Assembly: GCA_910584145.1 (NCBI GenBank)
Contig: CAJTXX010000031.1
Coordinates: 1 to 24,468, forward strand
DNA from: an uncultured Eggerthellaceae bacterium
Lineage (GTDB): Bacteria; Actinomycetota; Coriobacteriia; Coriobacteriales; Eggerthellaceae
DNA: 24,468 bases
Direction: 5' to 3'
Position 1 is the first letter of the stretch. Every line of letters begins with the position of its first letter. Shown piece by piece: positions 7,905-17,190 of the stretch. Below the pieces are notes generated by a model. It had not been told where the DNA came from, did not search any database, and saw only the letters and a list, made by a program, of their open reading frames with translations. The position numbers and the translations under genes are program-made.

Positions 7905-9038
7905 GTGGGAGCGGTCATCATCGGAAGCGGCAAGGCGCTTCCCCAGCTTGAAATCGCCAATGACGAGCTGAAAGCGGTCGTGGACACCAACGACGAGTGG
8001 ATACGCACCCGCACGGGCATCTCCACCCGGCACATCTCCGTGGGCGAATCGGCGCAGGAGCTCGCCTACGCCGCATCGTGCGCGGCCATGGGCCTGACCG
8101 GCGACCTCTTCCCTCAGACCACCAGCACCGGCTGGTGCGCGCAGCCCATCGACCCTGAGAGCATCGACCTGGTGCTCTACGCCACGGTCAGCCCCGATGT
8201 GGTGGTGCCGTCGTGCGCCGCGCTGCTGAAGCGGCATCTGAACCTCCCCAACGCCGTGGCTATGGACCTGAACGCCGCCTGCACCGGGTTCATCTACGGG
8301 CTGACGACGGCCGAGGCCATGCTGGCCGCGTCGAACGCCAGCAACGGCGGCGCGGTGCGCAACCCCATCAAGCGCGCGCTCGTCGTGGGGGTCGACCGGC
8401 TGTCCCGCCTGACCGACTGGGACGACCGCAACACCTGCGTGCTGTTCGGCGACGGCGCCGGCGCCGCAGTGCTCGAGTGGGATGCCGAGCGCCCCGGGCT
8501 GCTCGCCACCTATCTGAGGAACGACGACGACGTGAAGAACTCGCTCACCTGCGCGCATGCCATCGAAGCGCCGCAGCCCTTCACCGAGAGCGGCATCTCA
8601 GCCGAGGCGAAGGCCGACCCCGACGCTTCCCTCGCGGCTGCCGACGAGATGCTCGGCATCGGCGATATCGTGGCGGAAGGCGGCATCAGGCAGGTCATCC
8701 GCATGGACGGGCGCACCATCTTCAAGTTCGCCAGCAACGCGATGGCCGATGCCGTGGGCGAGGTGCTCAGCCGCGCCGGGCTCGCGCTCGACGACATCGA
8801 CTGCATCGTGCCGCATCAGGCCAACGAGCGCATCATCCGCTTCGCCGCGAAGAAGCTCGGCATACCGGAAGAGCGCTTCCAGCTCTCCATCGCCGATACG
8901 GGCAACACCAGCTCGGCGAGCGTGCCGATGGCGCTGGCAGACGCCTACGCGAGCGGGCGCATCAAGCCCGGCGATAAGGTGATCGCCGTGGCGTTCGGCG
9001 GAGGGCTGACCTCCGGCGCCGTGCTGTTCGAAGCCTGA
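7905..9038 (+). CDS. fabH: Beta-ketoacyl-ACP synthase III
   Basis: The product (377 aa from GTG 7905) starts type II fatty acid synthesis by condensing an acyl-CoA with malonyl-ACP in the cytoplasm. The thiolase-fold catalytic triad is visible: Cys126 in AACTGF, His304 in VPHQANERII and Asn334 in DTGNTSS. The N-terminal TNDEWIRTRTGI and the C-terminal AFGGGLTSGA are typical. GTG 7905 is chosen because the protein then begins at the conserved VGAVIIGSG; GGGAG and GGGGC lie just upstream, and codons further upstream do not look like FabH. It is longer than most FabH (about 310-340 aa), with extra residues around 65-82 and 207-262. No other fab or acp genes are adjacent, so it is an isolated copy here and its primer preference cannot be read from context. 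Confidence 0.93.
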   Translation: MGAVIIGSGKALPQLEIANDELKAVVDTNDEWIRTRTGISTRHISVGESAQELAYAASCAAMGLTGDLFPQTTSTGWCAQPIDPESIDLVLYATVSPDVVVPSCAALLKRHLNLPNAVAMDLNAACTGFIYGLTTAEAMLAASNASNGGAVRNPIKRALVVGVDRLSRLTDWDDRNTCVLFGDGAGAAVLEWDAERPGLLATYLRNDDDVKNSLTCAHAIEAPQPFTESGISAEAKADPDASLAAADEMLGIGDIVAEGGIRQVIRMDGRTIFKFASNAMADAVGEVLSRAGLALDDIDCIVPHQANERIIRFAAKKLGIPEERFQLSIADTGNTSSASVPMALADAYASGRIKPGDKVIAVAFGGGLTSGAVLFEA

Positions 9039-9094
9039 GCCAGACCATCGCAGCCGCACATATTCATACGCATTCACGCAGATCGGATACACGC

Positions 9095-10648
9095 ATGCCA
9101 TCATTCACTGACCTTGGCCTGCCTCAGGGCGCGCTCGACGCGCTCGACAAGCTCGGCTTCGAGAAGCCGACGCCTGTGCAGGCGGCCGCCATCCCCGTCG
9201 CGCTCGGCGGGCGCGACATCATAGCCGCTGCCAGCACCGGCACCGGCAAGACCGCCGCCTTCCTGCTGCCGCTGATGGGCGCGCTGCCCAAAGACCGCAG
9301 CGCAGGGCGCAAGCCGCGCGTGCTCGTGGTGACGCCCACCCGCGAGCTGGCGCAGCAGATAGCCGGCACCGCCATGACCATCGGGCGCACCTGCGGCCAT
9401 TTCGTGACCACCCTCTACGGCGGCACGAAGTACCAGCGGCAGATACGCGAGCTGCGCGGCGGATGCGATGTGATCATAGCCACGCCGGGGCGCCTGTGCG
9501 ACCTCATCGAGCGCAAGGCGGCCGACCTGAGCGGCGTGCAGGCGCTCGTGCTCGACGAGGCAGACCGCATGCTCGACATGGGCTTCCTGCCCGACGTCAC
9601 CCGCATCGTGGAGAAGCTGCCCGAGCAGCGGCAGACGCTGCTGTTCTCGGCCACCATCGACGATTCCATCAGGCGCAACCTCGGCGGCCTGCTGCACGAT
9701 GCCGAGACCATCCAGATAGCCCAGAAGGGCCAGACCGCCGACAAGGTGGATCATTTCATCATGCCCATCAAGCAGAAGGGCAAGCCCGAGCTGCTGCTGT
9801 CGGTGCTCGAGGAGCTCGGCGGCGAGCGCGTCATCGTGTTCGCCCGCACGAAGGCGCGCGCCGAGGACGTGGCCGGCGCGCTCGAAGATGCCGGCGTGCG
9901 CGTCACCTGCATCCACTCCGACAAGTCGCAGGCCGAGCGGCGCTGCGCGCTCACCGCCTTCCGCAAGGGCAAGGCGCAGGTGATCGTGGCCACCGACGTG
10001 CTGGCGCGCGGCATAGACGTGCCATCGGTCGATTACGTCGTGAACTACGACCTGCCCGACATGGCGGAAGATTACATCCACCGCATCGGGCGCACCGGGC
10101 GCGCCGGGCAGGCGGGGCTGGCCATATCGTTCGTCAGCCAGAATTCCATGAAGGCGCTCGCCAGCATAGAGCGGCTGCTCGGGCGCGAGATACCGGTGCG
10201 CCAGCTCGCGGGCTGCGATGCCGATATGGACCTCTTGCGCTCACGGCGCGAGAAGCAGCGGCTGTCGCATTCCGACAAGCGCGCGGCCGATTTCGGGCGC
10301 GTGCGCGCCGAGCGCCGCAAGAAGGCGAAGCAGCCGCAGGCCGACTACAACTACGAGGGCTGGGGCGACAAGCGCGCCAAGGGCAAGGGCAAGGGCCACG
10401 GCAAGAAGAAGGCCGCCGATGCGGCCGAGAAGCGCACGAGCAAGCGCGCGAGCACGGGCAAGCGCGACGGCGCGAGCAAGCCGGCGAAGAAGGGCGCCCC
10501 TGCGCGCAAGAAGGCCGCGACCACAGCGAAGCCGCAGCGCAAGCGCGACGCGGCCACCGCGGGCCGGAAGCGCGACGCACGGCCCAAGGGCCGCACCGGC
10601 ACCGGCAAGCGCGCCAGCAACGCCGGCGGCAGGGGCAGCCGCCGCTGA
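9095..10648 (+). CDS. DEAD-box ATP-dependent RNA helicase, RhlE-like, with long basic tail
   Basis: The product (517 aa) is an RNA helicase of superfamily 2. Motifs appear in order: Q motif (FTDLGL to PTPVQ, about 4-29), motif I ASTGTGKT (46-53), Ia PTRELAQQ (81-88), Ib TPGR (130-133), II DEAD (154-157), III SAT (185-187), V ATDVLARGIDVP (299-310) and VI HRIGRTGRAG (329-338). The core ends near residue 375. The remaining 130 or so residues are rich in Lys, Arg and Ala and look disordered and RNA-binding. Likely roles are ribosome assembly or cold-related RNA remodelling. The ATG at 9095 lies at the Q motif, as expected, but no strong ribosome site precedes it. It is 56 bp after fabH and could share its transcript. 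The exact paralogue (rhlE, csdA or cshA type) is not decided by sequence inspection. Confidence 0.93.
   Translation: MPSFTDLGLPQGALDALDKLGFEKPTPVQAAAIPVALGGRDIIAAASTGTGKTAAFLLPLMGALPKDRSAGRKPRVLVVTPTRELAQQIAGTAMTIGRTCGHFVTTLYGGTKYQRQIRELRGGCDVIIATPGRLCDLIERKAADLSGVQALVLDEADRMLDMGFLPDVTRIVEKLPEQRQTLLFSATIDDSIRRNLGGLLHDAETIQIAQKGQTADKVDHFIMPIKQKGKPELLLSVLEELGGERVIVFARTKARAEDVAGALEDAGVRVTCIHSDKSQAERRCALTAFRKGKAQVIVATDVLARGIDVPSVDYVVNYDLPDMAEDYIHRIGRTGRAGQAGLAISFVSQNSMKALASIERLLGREIPVRQLAGCDADMDLLRSRREKQRLSHSDKRAADFGRVRAERRKKAKQPQADYNYEGWGDKRAKGKGKGHGKKKAADAAEKRTSKRASTGKRDGASKPAKKGAPARKKAATTAKPQRKRDAATAGRKRDARPKGRTGTGKRASNAGGRGSRR
10624..10644 (+). terminator. Weak hairpin at the helicase 3' end
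   Basis: CGGCGGC pairs with GCCGCCG around a 7-nt loop (AGGGGCA), a 7-bp stem immediately before the helicase stop codon. A T-rich stretch (ctttgttt) follows about 14 nt later, too far for a classical intrinsic terminator. It may be a pause site or only a product of GC-rich coding sequence. Confidence 0.25.
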
Positions 10649-10670
10649 CGCCCCGCGCTTTGTTTCCGCT

Positions 10671-10684
10671 CGATTAAATAATCG
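10671..10684. promoter_or_regulatory. 14-bp palindrome upstream of gdhA, possible operator
   Basis: CGATTA-AA-TAATCG is a perfect inverted repeat (6-2-6), AT-rich in GC-rich surroundings. Its centre (10677.5) is about 41 bp before the transcription start predicted from the gdhA -10. The usual -35 hexamer is absent there. That is where an activator overlapping the -35 would bind, so I infer a regulator site for gdhA; the regulator is unknown. Confidence 0.45.
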
Positions 10685-10706
10685 CCTCCCGCGCGCTCGG
10701 GCGCCA

Positions 10707-10712
10707 TATAAT
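10707..10712 (+). promoter_or_regulatory. gdhA -10 (TATAAT)
   Basis: A consensus TATAAT lies 38 bp before the gdhA GTG, giving a predicted start near 10719 and a leader of about 30 nt with a strong ribosome site. No -35-like hexamer is present 16-19 bp upstream, which suggests activator dependence. Confidence 0.6.
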
Positions 10713-10749
10713 CGGAGCATCAGCTGGAACGACCGAGGAGGAGGCCGAA

Positions 10750-12081
10750 GTGAGCTACACAGAACGCGTCATAGAGCTGGTGCGCGAGAAGAACCCCGAG
10801 CAACCCGAATTCATCCAAGCGGTGACCGAGGTGCTCCAGTCGCTCGAACCCGTGATCGAGGCGCACCCCGAGTACGAGAAGGCATCGCTCTTGGAGCGCC
10901 TGGTGGAGCCCGAGCGCGTCATCAGGTTCCGCGTGCCGTGGGCCGACGATGAGGGCAACGTGCATGTCAACCGCGGCTTCCGCGTGCAGTTCAACAGCGC
11001 CATCGGCCCCTACAAGGGCGGCCTGCGCCTGCACCCGTCGGTGAACCTGGGCATCATCAAGTTCCTGGGCTTCGAGCAGATCTTCAAGAACAGCCTGACC
11101 ACCCTGCCCATGGGCGGCGGCAAGGGCGGCTGCGACTTCGACCCCAAGGGCAAGTCGGACATGGAGATCATGCGCTTCTGCCAGTCGTTCATGACCGAGC
11201 TGCAACGCCACATCGGCGCCGACACCGACGTGCCCGCCGGTGACATCGGCACGGGCGCGCGCGAGATCGGCTACATGTTCGGCCAGTACAAGCGCACGAG
11301 GAACGTATTCGAGGGCGTGCTCACCGGCAAGGGCCTGGCGTTCGGCGGCTCGCTCGCCCGCACCGAGGCCACCGGTTACGGCCTCATCTACATCGTGGAG
11401 GAGTACCTGCGCTGCGCAGGCGACAGCTTCCAGGGCAAGACGGTGTGCGTGTCCGGCTCGGGCAACGTCGCCATCTACGCTACGCAGAAGGCGCAGCAGC
11501 TGGGCGCGAAGGTGGTCACCATGAGCGACTCCACCGGCTGGATACACGACCCGGCCGGCATCGACGTCGAGCTGGTGAAGCAGATCAAGGAAGTGGAGCG
11601 CGGCCGCATCTCCGAGTACGCGAAGCGCAAGGAAGGCGTCGAATACCACGACGGCCGCGGCGTGTGGAGCGTGCCATGCGACATAGCGCTGCCCTGCGCT
11701 ACGCAGAACGAGCTCTTCCTCGACGACGCGCAGGCGCTCGTGGCCAACGGCGTGAAGGTGGTCGCCGAGGGCGCCAACATGCCCACCACCATGGACGCCA
11801 CCGCCTACCTGCAAGACCAGGGCGTCGCCTTCCTGCCCGGCAAGGCCGCCAACGCCGGCGGCGTGGCCACCTCGGGCCTGGAGATGTCGCAGAACTCCGA
11901 GCGGCTGTCCTGGACCTTCGAAGAGGTGGACGCGAAGCTGAAGGGCATCATGGTGAACATCTTCCATGCTGCCGACGACGCAGCCAAGCGCTACGGCTGC
12001 GAGGGAGACTACGTGGCCGGCGCGAACATCGCCGGTTTCGAGAAGGTCGCCAACGCCATGATGGCCGAGGGGATCGTCTAG
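10750..12081 (+). CDS. gdhA: Glutamate dehydrogenase, hexameric type, probably NADP-dependent
   Basis: The product (443 aa) interconverts glutamate with 2-oxoglutarate and ammonium, linking nitrogen assimilation to central carbon metabolism. Active-site residues sit at the positions known from the Clostridium symbiosum enzyme: Lys89 (GPYKGG), Lys113, Lys125 (GGGKGG) and Asp165 (PAGDIG). The Rossmann glycine motif is at SGSGNVA (235-241). The following MSDSTGW (258-264) resembles the Ser-Asp-Ser stretch of NADP-preferring bacterial enzymes, so NADP use is inferred. Length matches the 440-450 aa family. The GTG start is fixed by GAGGAGGAGG five bases upstream. It has its own -10 and a nearby palindrome, so it is probably regulated apart from the helicase gene. 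It ends 11 bp from the stop of a convergent gene. Confidence 0.96.
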   Translation: MSYTERVIELVREKNPEQPEFIQAVTEVLQSLEPVIEAHPEYEKASLLERLVEPERVIRFRVPWADDEGNVHVNRGFRVQFNSAIGPYKGGLRLHPSVNLGIIKFLGFEQIFKNSLTTLPMGGGKGGCDFDPKGKSDMEIMRFCQSFMTELQRHIGADTDVPAGDIGTGAREIGYMFGQYKRTRNVFEGVLTGKGLAFGGSLARTEATGYGLIYIVEEYLRCAGDSFQGKTVCVSGSGNVAIYATQKAQQLGAKVVTMSDSTGWIHDPAGIDVELVKQIKEVERGRISEYAKRKEGVEYHDGRGVWSVPCDIALPCATQNELFLDDAQALVANGVKVVAEGANMPTTMDATAYLQDQGVAFLPGKAANAGGVATSGLEMSQNSERLSWTFEEVDAKLKGIMVNIFHAADDAAKRYGCEGDYVAGANIAGFEKVANAMMAEGIV

Positions 12082-12097
12082 CGCAGGATGCGCTAGA
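12077..12097. terminator. Palindromic hairpin shared by two convergent stop codons
   Basis: TCTAGCGCA pairs perfectly with TGCGCTAGA around a GGA loop (9 bp). The left arm contains the gdhA TAG and the right arm contains, on the other strand, the TAG of the convergent 12093-12851 gene. The symmetry would allow a hairpin in both transcripts. There is no U tract on either side, so its activity as a terminator is uncertain. Confidence 0.5.
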
Positions 12098-12851
12098 GCG
12101 CGTCGATGGAACGGGCTGAGGCCACGTTGTTGGAAGACAACAGCACCACGCCGGCCTCGCCCGTCTTCGGCGCCTGCACCACCAGCGTATCGCCCACGCG
12201 CGAACCGGTGGTGCGCTGGTGGTCTGAATGCTCCGTCAGCACCACCACGTCTATGCCGTCGAGCTCGGAGAGCAGCGCCATGCGCTTCGTCACGCAGACG
12301 ACCACCTGCGCGCCCTGCTCCCGCAGCTCGGCCACTTCTTTCTCGAGCACCCGCCGCGTGGCGTAAGAGCCCGCGCCGAATATCCCGATGGCCTTGTCGC
12401 CCGCGTGCAGCACCTGGGGCTCCGGGTGGGCCAGCACATCGAGCGCGTCGATGGTGACGACCTCTGCTTCTTTCTGCTCATAGAGCTCGCGCACTTCCGA
12501 GATGTAGACGCCTTCGTACCCTTCGGCATAGATGCCGGGGTAATACGAGAGTATGCGCAAGCCCATGGAATCGGCGAACGAGGGGATGTCAGAGCCGTCG
12601 GCCGCCTCACCTGCGGCGCCGATGACGTCTTGCGCGCCGTCGTCTGCCTCCTCGTCGTCTTCGGGCGCGACGGTGCCGCTGTAGACGATGGCGGTGTAGC
12701 CTTCCATATTCCCCACGGTGTCGTCGAGCATGGTGGCGTATACCGTCCAGGTGAGGCCGGTGGTGAAATAGCCGAGCAGCACCACGCCGCCCAAGAGGAC
12801 CAGCGCGAAGAAGATGACGAGTCCGGCTCTTTCACGGGCGCGATTCTGCAT
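12093..12851 (-). CDS. Membrane-anchored protein, possibly a degenerate metallophosphatase
   Basis: The product (252 aa from ATG 12851) starts with a basic N-terminus and one membrane segment (about 11-31). An acidic stretch follows (EDDEEADDG, 64-72), then an alpha/beta region from about 97. That region recalls the 5'-nucleotidase/metallophosphatase layout: VYISEVRELYEQKEAEVVTI (115-134), then AELREQGAQVVVCVTKRMAL (174-193) and DGIDVVVLTEHSDHQ (198-212), where active enzymes carry GHxH. The usual metal-binding GDxxG, GNHE and GHxH motifs are not visible, so it would be inactive if related. The resemblance is my inference from pattern. The start is placed at the membrane segment; GGAGGT lies 14 bases upstream, a slightly long spacer. 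It begins 20 bp after the uvrA stop and is probably co-transcribed with it. Confidence 0.75.
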   Translation of the reverse strand: MQNRARERAGLVIFFALVLLGGVVLLGYFTTGLTWTVYATMLDDTVGNMEGYTAIVYSGTVAPEDDEEADDGAQDVIGAAGEAADGSDIPSFADSMGLRILSYYPGIYAEGYEGVYISEVRELYEQKEAEVVTIDALDVLAHPEPQVLHAGDKAIGIFGAGSYATRRVLEKEVAELREQGAQVVVCVTKRMALLSELDGIDVVVLTEHSDHQRTTGSRVGDTLVVQAPKTGEAGVVLLSSNNVASARSIDAL

Positions 12852-12871
12852 ACCCGCGATTATAGACCTCC

Positions 12872-15793
<2,922 letters not shown>

Positions 15794-15832
15794 CGCTCTC
15801 GCTTCCCTATGCTTTCCTATGCTCGGTCAGAT

Positions 15833-15838
15833 ATTCTA
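15833..15838 (-). promoter_or_regulatory. Possible uvrA -10 (TAGAAT)
   Basis: TAGAAT reads on the minus strand 40 bp upstream of the uvrA ATG, predicting a leader of about 33 nt. The -35 region has no consensus hexamer but is covered by the LexA-like box at 15850-15863. Confidence 0.5.
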
Positions 15839-15849
15839 ATACAGAAAAG

Positions 15850-15863
15850 CGAAAGTTTGTTCG
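15850..15863 (-). promoter_or_regulatory. LexA-box-like site upstream of uvrA
   Basis: The minus strand reads CGAACAAACTTTCG. Against the Gram-positive LexA consensus CGAAC-RNRY-GTTYG only one defined position differs (T for G at position 10). It also fits the mycobacterial TCGAAC-N4-GTTCGA spacing. It ends 11 bp before the -10, so a bound repressor would block the -35 area. SOS control of uvrA is known in other bacteria. Confidence 0.6.
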
Positions 15864-15899
15864 TGATGCTGCGAGCAGGCCGGCACGCGCCGCATTCTC

Positions 15900-15930
15900 C
15901 AGCGATCCGCCACATGGCGGCTGGTCGCTG
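15900..15930. terminator. GC-rich hairpin between the small ORF and uvrA
   Basis: CAGCGA pairs with TCGCTG as an outer stem and CCGCC with GGCGG as an inner stem, with a 4-nt loop and a 1/4-nt asymmetric bulge. It lies 26 bp past the stop of the 32-aa ORF and before the LexA-like box. It could end the xerC/small-ORF transcript, but no U tract follows. Confidence 0.4.
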
Positions 15931-15955
15931 CCCCTCTACCGGGCCGCGGAGCGCC

Positions 15956-16054
15956 TCACATGAGGGCCGTCGGCACCGCCTGCATGAAGAACGGGGCGAA
16001 CGCGAGCACGGCTGCGGCCGCTGCGAAGAGCATCTTCGCCTTCCTCTTGCTCAT
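15956..16054 (-). CDS. 32-aa hydrophobic small protein, unknown function
   Basis: ATG at 16054 is preceded by AGGAGGAGCT, one of the strongest ribosome sites in the window. The 32-residue product begins MSKRKAKM, so its N-terminus is strongly basic. A hydrophobic run then follows from about residue 9 to 24 (LFAAAAAVLAFAPFFM), and the end is AVPTALM. It looks like a single-pass membrane peptide or an uncleaved signal-like peptide. It lies 170 bp after the xerC stop and about 160 bp before uvrA, on the same strand. No family is recognised. The strong ribosome site and compact charge/hydrophobicity pattern support a real gene, but an unconserved chance ORF remains possible. Confidence 0.6.
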   Translation of the reverse strand: MSKRKAKMLFAAAAAVLAFAPFFMQAVPTALM

Positions 16055-16224
16055 AGCTCCTCCTCATCCGCACGATGACAGGGTCCTATGCTGCCAGTAT
16101 CGGGCAACAGCGGCGAGGGCGGCGGCGCAGCGCGCACCTGTCGGCGTCGCGGAACCGTATCGGAGAGAGCTTGCGAACATGCCGGAACCGCGCCGTTACC
16201 CCGGCCGGCGGCAAGCGGTGCTGC

Positions 16225-17190
16225 TCAGGCCCGCGGGTAGGCCCGGCCGTGCACCGCGCGCAGGCGCTCGGGCGACACGTGGGTGTAGATCTGAGTGGTG
16301 GAGAGGCTCGCGTGGCCCAGCATCTCCTGCACGCTGCGCAGGTCGGCCCCGCCATCGAGCATCTCGGTGGCGAAGGCATGGCGCAGCGAGTGCGGCGAAT
16401 AGGAGCGGTCGAGCCCGGCTTGCGCGAGGGTGCGCTTGAACATCTGCCGGATGCTGTCGGCCGAATAGCGGCCGCCGCGGGCCGAGACGAAGAACGCATC
16501 GCTGGCGCCGCTGCCGAGCAGCACAGGGCGGCCGTGGGCCAGATAGGCCCGCATCGCCGCTACGGCTTGGTCGTGGATGAGCACGATGCGCTCTTTTGAG
16601 CCCTTGCCGAACACCTTCGCCGTGCGCTCGGCCAGGTCCACATCGGCGAGCCGAAGCGATGCTGCCTCCGACACGCGCACGCCCGATGCGTAGATGAATT
16701 CGAGGAGCGCTTGGTCGCGCAGCTCCTTCGCTGCGGACATCGTCCCCTGCTGCGCGTCAGCCGCCGCAGCCGCATGCACCTCGAGCAGTCGCGATGCCTC
16801 CGCATCGGTCATGGGCTTGGGGAGCTTCGAGGGGATGGACGGCCCTTGCAGCGCGCCGGCCGGGTCGTTCTCGGTGCAACCGGTGACGTTGAGCCACTTG
16901 AAGAACGAGCGCAGGGCCGACAGGTGGCGGTTGATGGTGGTGCGCTCGTAGGCCGCGGCGTCCATATCCGCCAGATAGCGCCGCAACTGCCGATGCTTCA
17001 CGGCGAGCGGGTCGAGCTGCATGCGATGCGCCCACCTGAGGTAGGCCGCCAAGTCGTTGCGGTAGCTGCGCACCGTGTGCGGCGAGGCGCCGCGCTCGAG
17101 CGCGATGGCTTCGCAGAACGCCTCGACGAGCGGCCAGCCCGGCAGCGACTCGTCGGCGGCAGCCTCCGCTGCAGGCTCAGCGCTGGGCAT
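16225..17190 (-). CDS. xerC: Tyrosine recombinase XerC
   Basis: The product (321 aa) is a site-specific tyrosine recombinase of the Xer family, which resolves chromosome dimers at dif with a partner recombinase. The N-terminal SAM-like DNA-binding region spans about 20-110 (FCEAIALERGASPHTVRSYR). Catalytic residues are visible: Arg172 (ASGVRVSE), the Lys of GKGSKER (196/199), His267 and Arg270 (SPHSLRHAF), His293 (LGHAS) and Tyr302 (IYTHV). The ATG at 17190 is chosen because GGAGGAG lies seven bases upstream; it overlaps the end of trmFO by 14 bp, so the two are probably translated together. XerC rather than XerD is inferred from the trmFO neighbour. About 20 Ala/Glu-rich residues precede the conserved domain. 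Confidence 0.93.
   Translation of the reverse strand: MPSAEPAAEAAADESLPGWPLVEAFCEAIALERGASPHTVRSYRNDLAAYLRWAHRMQLDPLAVKHRQLRRYLADMDAAAYERTTINRHLSALRSFFKWLNVTGCTENDPAGALQGPSIPSKLPKPMTDAEASRLLEVHAAAAADAQQGTMSAAKELRDQALLEFIYASGVRVSEAASLRLADVDLAERTAKVFGKGSKERIVLIHDQAVAAMRAYLAHGRPVLLGSGASDAFFVSARGGRYSADSIRQMFKRTLAQAGLDRSYSPHSLRHAFATEMLDGGADLRSVQEMLGHASLSTTQIYTHVSPERLRAVHGRAYPRA

Noticed and set aside
7565..8035. 156-codon minus-strand frame in the fabH upstream region
   Set aside because: It is partly antisense to fabH, has no recognisable domain and no good ribosome site.
16055..16224. Possible promoter or RNA element between xerC and the 32-aa ORF
   Set aside because: Only GC-rich short palindromes and no -10/-35 pair were seen. 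Nothing could be supported beyond the ribosome site of the small ORF.
15960..16439. 159-codon plus-strand open frame
   Set aside because: It overlaps the 3' end of xerC on the opposite strand, gives an Arg/Pro-rich product after the first 30 residues and has no ribosome site. The minus-strand 32-aa ORF is better supported there.
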